A DNA stretch of 64,000 bases. It comes from CAYOID01 sp964573115 (GTDB lineage: Bacteria > Desulfobacterota > Desulfovibrionia > Desulfovibrionales > Desulfothermaceae). The notes under the pieces are model-generated. The model was not told the origin of the DNA, did not search any database, and saw only the letters and a list, made by a program, of their open reading frames with translations. This document shows positions 34,683 through 44,193 of the stretch, piece after piece. The DNA is taken from assembly GCA_964573115.1 (NCBI GenBank), contig CAZNIP010000002.1, forward strand, positions 18,683-82,682. Reading direction: 5' to 3'. Position 1 is the first letter of the stretch. Each line of letters begins with the position of its first letter. The translations under genes were made by a program, and so were the position numbers.

Positions 34683-35186
34683 ATGGGCAAGAAAAAGAGT
34701 CCCCGTCGCCAGGGGAGGGAGAGGGCCTTCCAGGTCCTGTACGGCTGCAGCTTTTCCCCTGAAACTGACATGAGCCATGTGGAGAAGACCTTTCAGAACT
34801 TTCTGGTTCATGAACAGGGAACGCCCACAGCAGCCAACGACTTTGCCTGGGAGCTCATCCAGGGCGTGCTCGAACATCGGCAGGACCTGGACGGGGTCAT
34901 CACGTCCTATTCCAAGAACTGGCGGCTGGAGAGGATTGCCAAGATCGAACTGACGATCCTGCGGGTGGCCGTCTATGAGATGCTCTACCGGGAGGACGTG
35001 CCGGTCAAAGTGGCGGTGAACGAAGGCATCGAGCTGAGCAAGAAGTTCGGCGACAGCAATTCAAAGCGCTTCGTCAACGGAATCCTGGATGGACTGCTGC
35101 GGGCCGTTGAGTCGGGCAAGACGCTGGACGTGCTTCTGGCCGAGGCCCGCAAGGCCTCCCCCCAGGGGCAGGAGGTCAGAAACTGA
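34683..35186 (+). CDS. nusB: Transcription antitermination factor NusB
   Basis: This 167-residue all-helical protein pairs with S10 (NusE) in rRNA antitermination. It starts with a basic KKKSPRRQGRERAFQVLYG and contains NWRLERIAKIELTILRVAVYEMLYREDVPVKVAVNEGIELSKKF, diagnostic of NusB. The ribH-nusB adjacency is conserved in many bacteria. A 106-base gap precedes leuS. Confidence 0.96.
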   Translation: MGKKKSPRRQGRERAFQVLYGCSFSPETDMSHVEKTFQNFLVHEQGTPTAANDFAWELIQGVLEHRQDLDGVITSYSKNWRLERIAKIELTILRVAVYEMLYREDVPVKVAVNEGIELSKKFGDSNSKRFVNGILDGLLRAVESGKTLDVLLAEARKASPQGQEVRN

Positions 35187-35292
35187 AGGCGCAGTCAACC
35201 GGGACACCGGGAGGCCGTGCCGGACGAGCAGCGGTCCAGGACCCCATGGGGCAGGCCACCATCGAACACCAAACGAGCGGACAGACAAGGCT

Positions 35293-37785
35293 ATGCAGGA
35301 TTACAGCCCGGAAGAGATTGAGGCCAAATGGCAGCGGACCTGGGAAACAAAGGGTTTTTTCAAGGCCACCCACGACTCGGAGCGCTCGAAGTACTATGTC
35401 CTGGAGATGTTCCCCTATCCTTCGGGCAAGATTCACATGGGACACGTCCGGGTCTACACCATCGGCGACGTCATCGCCCGTTTCAAGAGGATGAGGGGGC
35501 TCAATGTCCTGCACCCCATGGGTTGGGACGCCTTTGGACTGCCCGCGGAAAACGCGGCCATCAAAAACGGCACCCACCCGGCCAGGTGGACCTACGGCAA
35601 CATCGACGAGATGCGGGAGCAGCTCAAGAGCCTCGGCTACTCTCTGGACTGGGACCGGGAGCTGGCCACCTGCGACGCCGAGTACTACCGCTGGGAACAG
35701 CTCTTCTTTCTCAAGTTCTGGGACCAGGGGCTCGTGTACCGGAAAAAGGCCCCGGTGAACTGGTGTCCAGGATGCAACACCGTGCTGGCCAACGAACAGG
35801 TCGAGGACGGGCTGTGCTGGCGCTGCAGCGCAGAAGTGGAGCACAAGGAGCTGGCCCAGTGGTTTCTGCGGATCACGGCCTATGCCGACGAGCTCCTGTC
35901 CTTTCTGGACCATCTCGGTCAGGGGTGGCCGGAAAAAGTCCTGACCATGCAGGAGAACTGGATCGGCAAGTCCATCGGCGCCGAGATCGATTTTCAGGTT
36001 GAAGGCTCAGACACGTCCATCCGGGTCTTCACCACCCGCCCGGACACCCTCTTCGGGGCCACCTTCATGAGCCTGGCCCCCGAGCATCCCCTGGTCCAGG
36101 AGCTGATCCAGGCCCGGGAGCAGTCAGCCGAGGTGCAGGCTTTTGTCCAACGCATGGCCAAGGAGGACCGCAGCTCCCGCACGGCTGAAGACATGGACAA
36201 GGAAGGCGTCTTCACCGGGGCGTACTGCCTCAACCCGGTCTCCGGACAGCGCATGCCCATTTATGTGGCCAATTTCGTGCTCATGGAGTACGGCACCGGG
36301 GCGGTCATGGCTGTTCCGGCCCACGATCAGCGGGACTTTGAGTTTGCCGCCAAGTACGGGCTCCCGGTCACGGTGGTCATTGTGCCGGATGAAGCTCCAA
36401 ACCTGGCCGACACCATGACCGAGGCCTACACCGGCCCTGGAAACCTGATCAATTCAGGGGACTTCACCGGTATGGACAACGAGCGGGCCAAGAAAGAGAT
36501 CGTGGCCCGGCTGGAGTCCCAGGGCAGGGGAACGGCCACGGTCAACTTCCGGCTGCGGGACTGGAACATTTCCAGACAGCGATACTGGGGCGCGCCGATC
36601 CCGGTGGTCTACTGCGATACCTGCGGCGTGGTCCCGGTGCCCGAGTCCGATCTCCCAGTGGTGCTGCCCCTGGATGTGCAGACCCATGCCGACGGCCGCT
36701 CTCCCCTTCCAGACACCGAATCCTTTGTTCAGACCACCTGCCCGTCCTGCCAGGGACCGGCCAGGCGGGAAACCGACACCATGGACACCTTTGTGGAGTC
36801 CAGCTGGTACTTTGCCCGCTACACCGACTCCAACCTGAGCAGCGCCCCTTTCGACCCCCGGGCCCTGACCTACTGGATGCCGGTGGATCAGTATATCGGA
36901 GGCATCGAGCACGCCATCCTCCACCTCCTGTACGCCCGTTTCTTCACCAAGGCCCTCAGGGACCTGGGATACATGGACGACATCCATGAGCCCTTCAACC
37001 ATCTGCTCACCCAGGGCATGGTCCTCAAGGACGGAGCCAAGATGAGCAAGTCCAAGGGCAACATCGTGGACCCCAGCGAGATGCTTCGTCGTTTCGGGGC
37101 CGACACGACCCGATTGTTCACGCTGTTTGCGGCCCCTCCGGAAAGAGACCTGGACTGGAATGACTCAGGGGTCGAAGGGGCGCACCGCTTCCTGAACCGG
37201 CTGTGGAGAATCGGGCACGAACTTCAGCCCGAACTCCAGCCGGTCGGCCCCTGCGCCCCCCTGAACGGCCACGAGCTGTCCGGGGCAGCCAGGGAGCTTC
37301 GGCGCAAGGAGCACGAGACCATGCTCCGGGTGACCACGGACATGGAAGAGAAGTTCCACTTCAACACGGCCATCGCCGCGGTCATGGAGCTGGTCAACGA
37401 GCTCAATGCGGTCAAGGACGACCTGCAGGGCACGCCGGCCGGCAATCACGCCCTGTCCTCGGCCTGGTCCACGGTGCTGACCGCCCTGTCCCCGATGACC
37501 CCGCACGTCTGCGAGGAGCTGTGGCAGAAGATGGGCTATGCACACACCCTGGCCCAGGAGGCCTGGCCAGAGATCGACCCCCGGGCCCTGGAAAAGGAGG
37601 AGGTCCTGATCGTGGTTCAGGTCAACGGCAAGCTCAGAGGGAAGCTCTCTGTCCCTGTCGAGGCCTCTGAAGAGGAGATCAAGGCTCTGGCCCTGGACAA
37701 CCCCAACGTCCAGAAGCATCTCCAGGGCAAGGAGATCAAGAAGGTCATCGTCGTCCGGGGGAAGCTGGTCAATGTGGTCGCCTGA
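35293..37785 (+). CDS. leuS: Leucyl-tRNA synthetase
   Basis: This class Ia synthetase has 830 residues. HIGH motif in FPYPSGKIHMGHVRVYTIGD; editing (CP1) domain roughly 220-410 with TTRPDTLFGATFMSLAPEHPL and the conserved GTGAVMAVPAHDQRDFEFA; zinc-like CxxC pairs at WCPGCNTVLANEQVEDGLCWRC; KMSKS in KDGAKMSKSKGNIVDP. The C-terminus VIVVRGKLVNVVA is the usual tRNA-contact tail. The start at ATG 35293 (MQDYSPEEIEAKWQ) fits the family. It overlaps lptE by 14 bases. Confidence 0.98.
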   Translation: MQDYSPEEIEAKWQRTWETKGFFKATHDSERSKYYVLEMFPYPSGKIHMGHVRVYTIGDVIARFKRMRGLNVLHPMGWDAFGLPAENAAIKNGTHPARWTYGNIDEMREQLKSLGYSLDWDRELATCDAEYYRWEQLFFLKFWDQGLVYRKKAPVNWCPGCNTVLANEQVEDGLCWRCSAEVEHKELAQWFLRITAYADELLSFLDHLGQGWPEKVLTMQENWIGKSIGAEIDFQVEGSDTSIRVFTTRPDTLFGATFMSLAPEHPLVQELIQAREQSAEVQAFVQRMAKEDRSSRTAEDMDKEGVFTGAYCLNPVSGQRMPIYVANFVLMEYGTGAVMAVPAHDQRDFEFAAKYGLPVTVVIVPDEAPNLADTMTEAYTGPGNLINSGDFTGMDNERAKKEIVARLESQGRGTATVNFRLRDWNISRQRYWGAPIPVVYCDTCGVVPVPESDLPVVLPLDVQTHADGRSPLPDTESFVQTTCPSCQGPARRETDTMDTFVESSWYFARYTDSNLSSAPFDPRALTYWMPVDQYIGGIEHAILHLLYARFFTKALRDLGYMDDIHEPFNHLLTQGMVLKDGAKMSKSKGNIVDPSEMLRRFGADTTRLFTLFAAPPERDLDWNDSGVEGAHRFLNRLWRIGHELQPELQPVGPCAPLNGHELSGAARELRRKEHETMLRVTTDMEEKFHFNTAIAAVMELVNELNAVKDDLQGTPAGNHALSSAWSTVLTALSPMTPHVCEELWQKMGYAHTLAQEAWPEIDPRALEKEEVLIVVQVNGKLRGKLSVPVEASEEEIKALALDNPNVQKHLQGKEIKKVIVVRGKLVNVVA

Positions 37786-38287
37786 ACGGTTGCTCTGCTC
37801 GGTCTGGCTGGCGGCAATCCTGGTCCTGCCCGGATGCGGCTACCACATGTCGGCCTCGGCGCCCATCGCCTTGCCGGAAAGCATGACGACCCTGTACCTG
37901 GAGAAGGTTTCCAATCCCACCACCCAGTCCTGGCTGGAGCCGACCCTTCGGTCCACCCTCAGGGACGAGTTCACCCGCAGGGGGCAGGTCCGCTGGGTGG
38001 AGAAGCACCAGGCCGAAGGTCTGCTGGAGATCGGGATCGTGTCCTTCACCAGCGGGACCAAGCTGGAAAACGCTCTGGAAGAGACTGTCCGCTCCGAAAT
38101 CGTGCTCCAGCTTCAGGCCACCATCTCCCGGAAAGCTGATCAGACTGTGGCCTGGGATTCAGGCCGGATCACCGCCCGGGAGTCCTTCAACGGACCAAAG
38201 GGCTCGACAGAGGCCAGGGACGCGGAGCAAAGGGTGGTCGACCTGGCAGTGGAAAAGCTGGCCGACACCCTGGGTCAGGAATTCTGA
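37772..38287 (+). CDS. lptE: LptE-like LPS-assembly lipoprotein
   Basis: This 171-residue outer-membrane lipoprotein would plug the LptD barrel in lipopolysaccharide export. The signal peptide ends in a lipobox (ILVLPGC) followed by GYHMSASAPIALPESMTTLYLEKVSNPT, the typical mature LptE N-terminus. Position between leuS and holA is the classical leuS-lptE-holA order, which supports the call despite low sequence conservation in this family. It implies an LPS-bearing outer membrane. Confidence 0.9.
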   Translation: MWSPERLLCSVWLAAILVLPGCGYHMSASAPIALPESMTTLYLEKVSNPTTQSWLEPTLRSTLRDEFTRRGQVRWVEKHQAEGLLEIGIVSFTSGTKLENALEETVRSEIVLQLQATISRKADQTVAWDSGRITARESFNGPKGSTEARDAEQRVVDLAVEKLADTLGQEF

Positions 38288-38327
38288 GCTCTCGAACCTT
38301 TCGGCACTGCACGCACCAGGATCCCCT

Positions 38328-39344
38328 GTGGCCACCATGTCTCGAGACAAGACCCCACCTGCCGTGACTCGCCCTGGATTCACCTTCTGCTTCTGCCCCG
38401 ACAGCGAGCTGCTCTTCGAGTACATCCGGTCCCAGCTGGCCAGCACGGACCAGTCCTGGAAGATCAAGCAGTTCTGGGCAGATGAGGAGCTCACGGAAGG
38501 CTTCTGGGAGGCGCTGAACTGGTCCGGCCTGCTCGGTGACAACCTGGCTGTGGTCCTGCGCCGGGGAGAACACCTCCAGACCGAGGACTGGAACAAGCTC
38601 CATCCGGCCTTGGGCCGGTTCAGGTCCAGGGTGTGGCCCTTCTTCTGCCTGGAAAGGGAGTGGAGCAAAGGCAAGCCCCCGGTGCCGGCCGGATTGAAGA
38701 AGCAGAAGTACTGGCAGGTGGCCCAGAGCAAGAAATGGGTCTGGCAGTCCCCCGGCCTGAACAGGGATGCCCTGCGGTCCAGGGTCCAGGAATGGGCCAG
38801 GCAGGAGGGGATCGCCGTGGACCGGAAGCTGCTCGCGGTCATGGTCAACATCCTGCCCCTGGACGGGGCCAGCCTCAAAAACGAGCTGGACAAGCTGGCC
38901 TGTCTGGCGGGGGACAGGGGGGAGCTTTGGACCGAAGATCTGGCCGTGCTCTCTTTCCAGGCCGACCTGGACATCTTTGCCTTCATCCGTTCCCTGCAGC
39001 ACAGAGGCCAAGAGGCCCAGGTGTGGCGTCAGGTCCTTCGAAACCAGGCCAAAGGCGGCTCGGAGGCCCTCTTTTCCTTTCTGGCCCTGCTCCTCAGGGA
39101 GGCCAGGATCCTGTGGCAGCTGTCCCACGGCGAAGGGGGCAAGGTCTGGCTGCCCGGACAGGTCAAGACCCAGAAGATGGAGCTGGCCAGACACATCGGT
39201 CAGGCCAGGATGATTCAGCTGTGGACCCTGCTCCTGGAGGCCGAGACCGGGGTCAAGACCGGGGAGCTGTCCCCGGATCAGGCCATGGAAATCCTGGTCA
39301 GCAGGCTGACGCTCCTCTTTTCCGGTTCCCCGGGTCAGGCCTGA
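38328..39344 (+). CDS. holA: DNA polymerase III subunit delta
   Basis: The delta subunit opens the sliding clamp within the clamp loader; 338 residues, poorly conserved as usual. N-terminal AAA-like domain (CFCPDSELLFEYIRSQL), NLAVVLRRGEHL, then the helical C-terminal region (LLAVMVNILPLDGASLKNELDKLACLAG … HIGQARMIQLWTLLLEAETGVKTGELSPDQAMEILVSRLT). The leuS-lptE-holA order confirms the assignment. M4 could also be the start. Confidence 0.9.
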   Translation: MATMSRDKTPPAVTRPGFTFCFCPDSELLFEYIRSQLASTDQSWKIKQFWADEELTEGFWEALNWSGLLGDNLAVVLRRGEHLQTEDWNKLHPALGRFRSRVWPFFCLEREWSKGKPPVPAGLKKQKYWQVAQSKKWVWQSPGLNRDALRSRVQEWARQEGIAVDRKLLAVMVNILPLDGASLKNELDKLACLAGDRGELWTEDLAVLSFQADLDIFAFIRSLQHRGQEAQVWRQVLRNQAKGGSEALFSFLALLLREARILWQLSHGEGGKVWLPGQVKTQKMELARHIGQARMIQLWTLLLEAETGVKTGELSPDQAMEILVSRLTLLFSGSPGQA

Positions 39345-39492
39345 AAACCAGGACCCCAAAGCCAGGTTTCAGGCCGGCCGGCGGCCGGGCTGACACCCGA
39401 TCGACCATCCTTTCCCTGTGCCCTTCAATCCGGAGCCGGGCCAGGCGTCCCTGGTCTGGCCCGACTCCGGGAGCATCCAACCGGAGACAGCC

Positions 39493-40173
39493 ATGACCGA
39501 GCATTCTCCCCACTATCTGGGCCATCGCCAGAGACTGAAGCAGCGTTTCCAGGACGATTCGACCCTGCTGGCCGACTACGAGATCCTGGAGCTGCTCCTC
39601 GGCTATGCCCTGCCCAGGCGGGACACCAAGCCGGTGGCCAAGGCCCTGCTGCAGCGCTTCGGGAACCTCAAAGGGGTTTTTGCGGCCAGACCCCATGAGC
39701 TCAGGGATGTCCAGGGGGTCGGACCGGGCATTGAGCTCTTCTGGTCTCTGTGGCGGGAGTTCTGGGCCAGGCTTTCCCAGGGGGAGCTTCAGGAGCGACA
39801 GGTGCTCGACAGCCCCAGGGCCGTCGCGGACATGGCCAGAGCCAGGCTGGGGTTTGCCCAGACAGAGAGCTTCTGGGTGGCCCTGGTGGACAACAAGAAT
39901 CGTCTCCTGGCCTTTGTCAACGTTGCTCAGGGGACCGTGGACCAGGTCGCGGTGCATTCGCGGGAGATCCTTTCCCGGGCTCTGGAATGCAAGGCTTCAG
40001 GGCTCATACTGGTTCACAATCATCCCGGGGGGGATCCCAGCCCGTCCACACAGGACAGGGCGTTGACCTCCAGGGTGGAGCAGGCCGCGACAGAGCTGGG
40101 CATCAGGGTTCTGGACCACGTCATTGTCGCTGAGGAACAGACCTTCAGTTTCCAGGCCCAGGGGCTGTTGTGA
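39493..40173 (+). CDS. radC: RadC-family JAMM-domain protein
   Basis: A 226-residue protein with an N-terminal helix-hairpin-helix region (HRQRLKQRFQDDSTLLADYEILELLLGYALPRRDTKP) and a C-terminal JAMM/MPN domain with the metal motif HNHPGGDPSPSTQD. Once thought a repair protein, its biochemical role is unsettled. GGAG eight bases before ATG 39493 fixes the start. A degenerate REP-like hairpin lies upstream at about 39370-39395. Confidence 0.95.
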   Translation: MTEHSPHYLGHRQRLKQRFQDDSTLLADYEILELLLGYALPRRDTKPVAKALLQRFGNLKGVFAARPHELRDVQGVGPGIELFWSLWREFWARLSQGELQERQVLDSPRAVADMARARLGFAQTESFWVALVDNKNRLLAFVNVAQGTVDQVAVHSREILSRALECKASGLILVHNHPGGDPSPSTQDRALTSRVEQAATELGIRVLDHVIVAEEQTFSFQAQGLL

Positions 40174-40283
40174 GCAAAACTCGCCCTCAGGGGTTGCCGG
40201 TCCAGAGAAATGTATTATTATCAAATCTGAAAAAATGTTGTTTTCTTCAGGTTTGAAGTCCAGACATAGAGGAGACTGAATGC

Positions 40284-42773
40284 ATGAGCCACAACAAGAA
40301 ATTTGATCAGGAAGCCTACGATCAGTCGGATAACATTGAGTTGACCCAGGACCTGCCGGCTGAAGCCATTGTGGAGAACGGGGACAGCCAGGATGGGGAA
40401 AAGGTTGATTTTCCGCACCAGATGCCCCTTCTGGCCGTCCGGGACATTGTTGTCTTCAACTACATGATCCTGCCTCTGTTCGTGGGGCGGGACAAGTCGA
40501 TCAAAGCCATCGAGGCCGCCCTGAACGACAAGCGCTATGTGCTCATCAACACCCAGAAGGATGAGCAGACAGAAGACCCGACCATGGACGACATCTACGA
40601 GGTCGGCACCGTGGCCATGATCATGCGCATGCTCAAGATGCCCGACGGCCGGTTGAAGGTTCTGGTCCAGGGGCTGTCCAGGGCCCGAATCCAGAATGTG
40701 GTCCAGGAAGATCCTTTTCCCATCGTGGACATCGAGCCCATCGCCGAGGGGGAGGCACCGGAGATCACGGCCAATGTCGAAGCCCTGATGCGCACGGCCA
40801 GGGAGCAGAGCGAAAAGATCATTTCCCTGCGGGGGATGGACCCTTCCGAGATCATGAGTGTCCTGAACAGCGTCGAGGAGCCGGGAAGGCTGGCCGACCT
40901 CATCGCCTCGAACCTGCGCATGCCCACGGAAACCGCCCAGGCCATCCTGGAATGTCAGGACCCCATGGAGCGGCTGAAACTGGTCAACAACCAGCTGGTC
41001 AAAGAGGTCGAGGTGGCCTCGCTGCAGAGCAAGATCCAGTCCATGGCCAAAGAGGGCATGGACAAGGCCCAGAAGGATTTTTTTCTCCGGGAGCAGCTCA
41101 AGGCCATCAAGTCAGAACTGGGCGAGGATGAGGAAGGCGAGGAGGAGTTCGAGGAGCTCCGGAGGGCCGTCGAAAAGGCCGGAATGAGCAAGGAGACCAA
41201 GAAAGAGGCCCTGAAGCAGCTGAACCGGCTGGAAAACATGCATCCGGACTCTTCCGAGGCCACCGTCATCCGGACCTACCTGGACTGGCTGATCGAGCTG
41301 CCGTGGAAGAAGCAGTCCAAGGACCAGCTGGACATCACCAAGGCGGAACAGATCCTGAACGAGGATCACTACGACCTGGAAAAAGTCAAGGAACGCATCC
41401 TGGAGTATTTGAGCGTGCGCAAGCTCAACCCCAAGATGAAGGGTCCGATTCTCTGCTTTGTCGGCCCTCCCGGCGTGGGCAAGACGTCCCTGGGCCGGTC
41501 CATCGCCCGCAGCCTGAACCGGAAGTTCGTACGCATGTCCCTTGGCGGAATGCGGGACGAGGCGGAAATACGCGGGCACAGGAGGACCTATATCGGGTCC
41601 ATGCCCGGCCGGATCATTCAGGGCATCAAGGAGGCCGGCACGAGAAATCCAGTCTTCATGCTGGACGAAATCGACAAGGTCGGTTCCGACTTCCGGGGAG
41701 ACCCTTCCTCGGCTCTGCTCGAGGTCCTGGATCCGGAGCAGAACAACTCCTTTACCGACCACTATCTGAACGTGCCCTATGATCTGTCCAAGGTCATGTT
41801 CATCTGCACGGCCAACATCCTGGACACCATCCCCCCGGCCCTGCTGGACCGGATGGAGGTCATCCGCCTGCCTGGCTACACAGAGCAGGAGAAGGTCAAG
41901 ATCGCCAAGCAGTATATCGTGCCCAGGCAGGTCAAGGAAAACGGCTTGAAAGACGACCAGATCACCTTTTCCGATTCAGCCCTGTCCAGGGTCATCCGGG
42001 ATTACACCCGGGAGTCGGGGCTCCGGAACGTGGAACGGGAGGTCGGATCCATCTGCCGGAAGGTGGCCAGAAAGGTTGCCGAGGGCAAGGAAAAGACTTA
42101 CCGGGTCCTGCCGAACAACGTCTCCAAGTATCTGGGCGTGCCCAGGTTCATGGAAGAGGAGCGGGAGACGGATCTCCCTCCAGGAGTGGCTCTGGGCCTG
42201 GCCTGGACCTCCACCGGAGGCGAGATCCTGCATGTCGAGGCCTCCCTCATGCCGGGCAAGGGCAAGCTGATCATGACCGGTCAGCTTGGGGAGGTGATGA
42301 AGGAGAGCGCCCAGGCCGCGGTGAGCTATGCCCGGTCCCGGGCCAAGCAGTTCGGCCTGGAGGCTGATTTTGCCGACAAGAAGGACATCCATGTCCATGT
42401 CCCGTCCGGGGCGACACCCAAGGAGGGCCCCTCTGCCGGGGTGACCCTGGTCACGGCCCTGCTGTCGGCCCTGACCAATCAGCCCCTGCGCAACGACGTG
42501 GCCATGACCGGAGAGATCACGCTCCGGGGGCGGGTCATGCCTGTGGGCGGCATCAAGGAAAAGATCCTGGCCGCCGCCGCAGCCGGAGTGAAAATGGTCA
42601 TCCTGCCGCAGCGAAACTACAAGGACTTTACCGAGATCCCCAACGATCTGCGCAAGAAGGTCACCCTCAAGACGGTCAACCACATCGACGAGGTCTGGCC
42701 CCTGGTCTGCCTGGGGAACCAGACCCCGAGCCAGGATGCGGCCTGCGCCGCGACAGAGGATGTCGGAGCGTAG
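40284..42773 (+). CDS. lon: ATP-dependent protease Lon
   Basis: Lon is an 829-residue hexameric AAA+ serine protease for misfolded and regulatory proteins. The N-terminal LON domain spans about 45-240 (MPLLAVRDIVVFNYMILPLFVGR). The AAA+ domain has Walker A CFVGPPGVGKTSLGRSIA and Walker B NPVFMLDEIDKVGSDF. The proteolytic domain has the catalytic serine in PKEGPSAGVTLVTALLS and the lysine in GGIKEKILAA. The first 40 residues are acidic and variable. The upstream gap is AT-rich but no confident heat-shock promoter was found. Confidence 0.98.
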   Translation: MSHNKKFDQEAYDQSDNIELTQDLPAEAIVENGDSQDGEKVDFPHQMPLLAVRDIVVFNYMILPLFVGRDKSIKAIEAALNDKRYVLINTQKDEQTEDPTMDDIYEVGTVAMIMRMLKMPDGRLKVLVQGLSRARIQNVVQEDPFPIVDIEPIAEGEAPEITANVEALMRTAREQSEKIISLRGMDPSEIMSVLNSVEEPGRLADLIASNLRMPTETAQAILECQDPMERLKLVNNQLVKEVEVASLQSKIQSMAKEGMDKAQKDFFLREQLKAIKSELGEDEEGEEEFEELRRAVEKAGMSKETKKEALKQLNRLENMHPDSSEATVIRTYLDWLIELPWKKQSKDQLDITKAEQILNEDHYDLEKVKERILEYLSVRKLNPKMKGPILCFVGPPGVGKTSLGRSIARSLNRKFVRMSLGGMRDEAEIRGHRRTYIGSMPGRIIQGIKEAGTRNPVFMLDEIDKVGSDFRGDPSSALLEVLDPEQNNSFTDHYLNVPYDLSKVMFICTANILDTIPPALLDRMEVIRLPGYTEQEKVKIAKQYIVPRQVKENGLKDDQITFSDSALSRVIRDYTRESGLRNVEREVGSICRKVARKVAEGKEKTYRVLPNNVSKYLGVPRFMEEERETDLPPGVALGLAWTSTGGEILHVEASLMPGKGKLIMTGQLGEVMKESAQAAVSYARSRAKQFGLEADFADKKDIHVHVPSGATPKEGPSAGVTLVTALLSALTNQPLRNDVAMTGEITLRGRVMPVGGIKEKILAAAAAGVKMVILPQRNYKDFTEIPNDLRKKVTLKTVNHIDEVWPLVCLGNQTPSQDAACAATEDVGA

Positions 42774-42779
42774 GGTCCT

Positions 42780-42850
42780 GTCCAGCCCTGCCTCTGGCAG
42801 GGCTGGAGGTCGAGGGTTGAAGGTGGATGGTTGAGGGAGGAAAAGATCTC
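42780..42850. repeat. REP-like element, inverted orientation
   Basis: A perfect hairpin CCAGCCCTGCC/GGCAGGGCTGG with loop TCT is followed by GGTCGAGGGTTGAAGGTGG and ATGGTTGAGGG, the reverse complement of the element at 8731 and 24174. It lies between the lon stop and the convergent terminator. Confidence 0.8.
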
Positions 42851-42901
42851 CGCTGTGTCGATGAGGGTTGTGATTCGGCCAGTTCGGGGGACTTCATCCG
42901 G

Positions 42902-42935
42902 AAAAAAAGGAGCGGCCGCGGCCGCTCCTTTTTTT
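42902..42935. terminator. Perfectly palindromic bidirectional terminator
   Basis: Seven A, GGAGCGGCCG, CGGCCGCTCC and seven T form a perfect 34-bp palindrome, so it can end both lon (plus) and the convergent dus gene (minus). The last bases overlap the dus stop codon (42934-42936). Confidence 0.93.
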
Positions 42936-43959
42936 AGCCGTTGAACATCAGGCTGTTGGGTCTGGGCAGGAGCTGGGGGCAGGGATCGAGCAGATCCCTG
43001 ATGCAGGCCTGGATATCCTCCAGGTTCTGTCCGGCGCACAGCCTGGGCCGCAGGCTGTGGCCAAAGGCGAAGTTGGCGCAGAAATAGGTCATGAAGGTCC
43101 GGTGCAGGCGCAGGGCCACGCGGTCCGGGTAGCACCGCCAGAGAGCCCCGGCCATGTCAGTCGCGCTGTGCACGATGTCCTCCGGACTGGGCCGGAATCC
43201 CCTGGTCAGCTGGGCAAAGATCCAGGGCCTGGCCGCTGCGATCCTCCCCAGGGCCACCCCTGCGCAGCCCGTGCTCTCCAGCATGGAGGCCACGTCCCCG
43301 GCGGTCACCAGGTTGCCGTTGCCAAAGACCGGTATGGACACGGCCCTGACCACCCGGGTGATGTGCTTCCATTTCGGAGGGCGGGAGCGCCGGTCCGGGG
43401 CCACCCTGGGGTGGAAGACCAGGCCGTCCGCCCCGGCATCCTCAAATCTCCTGGCCATCTCGGCCGCAGGGCCGGAATCGTCCGACCACCCGGTGCGAAA
43501 CTTGACCAGGACCGGACAGGCCACGGCCCTGCGGACTGCAGCAACCACGTCCGCGGCCTTCTCAGGGTCCCTGAGCAGGGCCGCCCCCGCCCCCTGGCTG
43601 CAGATCCTGGACACGGAGCAGCCCATGTTGATGTCCACCCCGAAGAACCCCTGCCCTTCGATGACCTCCGCCGCCCTGGCCATGTCACCGGGGTCGCCGC
43701 CCATGATCTGGCAGACCAGCGAGCCCTGCTCGCCGTCAGTCCAGCGGAAATATCCGGCCTGATTCCTGTGGCCGGCGGTCACGGCCCGGGCTGAGCACAT
43801 CTCGGTCCAGGTCAGGCCGCAGCCCCCGAAACGCTGCAGGATGTCCCTGTAGGCCAGGTGGGTCAGTCCAGCCATGGGGGCCAGCACGGCCCGGGAGGGG
43901 ATGGTCTTGCTCCCCAGGGTCAGGGGGCGGTTGAGCTCGTGGTGCAGGGGCGGGCTCAT
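42934..43959 (-). CDS. tRNA-dihydrouridine synthase
   Basis: This flavoenzyme of 341 residues reduces uridines in tRNA D-loops. FMN-barrel signatures: RAVLAPMAGLTHLAYRDILQRFG, VCQIMGGDPGDMARAAEVIE, VDINMGCSVSRICSQGAGAALLRDPEKAADVV (the usual catalytic-Cys segment), VKFRTGWSDDS, HPRVAP and PVFGNGNLVTAGDVASMLESTGCAGVALGRIAAARPWIF. The start is set at ATG 43959 (MSPPLHHELNRP). It is DusB-like but the subgroup is uncertain. The stop lies inside the shared terminator. Confidence 0.93.
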   Translation of the reverse strand: MSPPLHHELNRPLTLGSKTIPSRAVLAPMAGLTHLAYRDILQRFGGCGLTWTEMCSARAVTAGHRNQAGYFRWTDGEQGSLVCQIMGGDPGDMARAAEVIEGQGFFGVDINMGCSVSRICSQGAGAALLRDPEKAADVVAAVRRAVACPVLVKFRTGWSDDSGPAAEMARRFEDAGADGLVFHPRVAPDRRSRPPKWKHITRVVRAVSIPVFGNGNLVTAGDVASMLESTGCAGVALGRIAAARPWIFAQLTRGFRPSPEDIVHSATDMAGALWRCYPDRVALRLHRTFMTYFCANFAFGHSLRPRLCAGQNLEDIQACIRDLLDPCPQLLPRPNSLMFNG

Positions 43960-44193
43960 GCGACCACCCTGTCGGGAAGGCGCGCATCGCGGACCCAACC
44001 TCCTGAGGACTGCAACAGGCCAGAAATCCTTGCTTTTGCCGATCTGTCCGGGCATGCTGGCCTGGTTCGGGCCCGTTGGGGTCCGGATGGTCTCAGCGGG
44101 AACAGCTGCAGGCACGACTGAGGTGCACCCCCTGGGTGAACGGAAGAAACGGCGTCAGCACCGCCAGCGTCAAGGCAGACGCAGGATAGAGTC

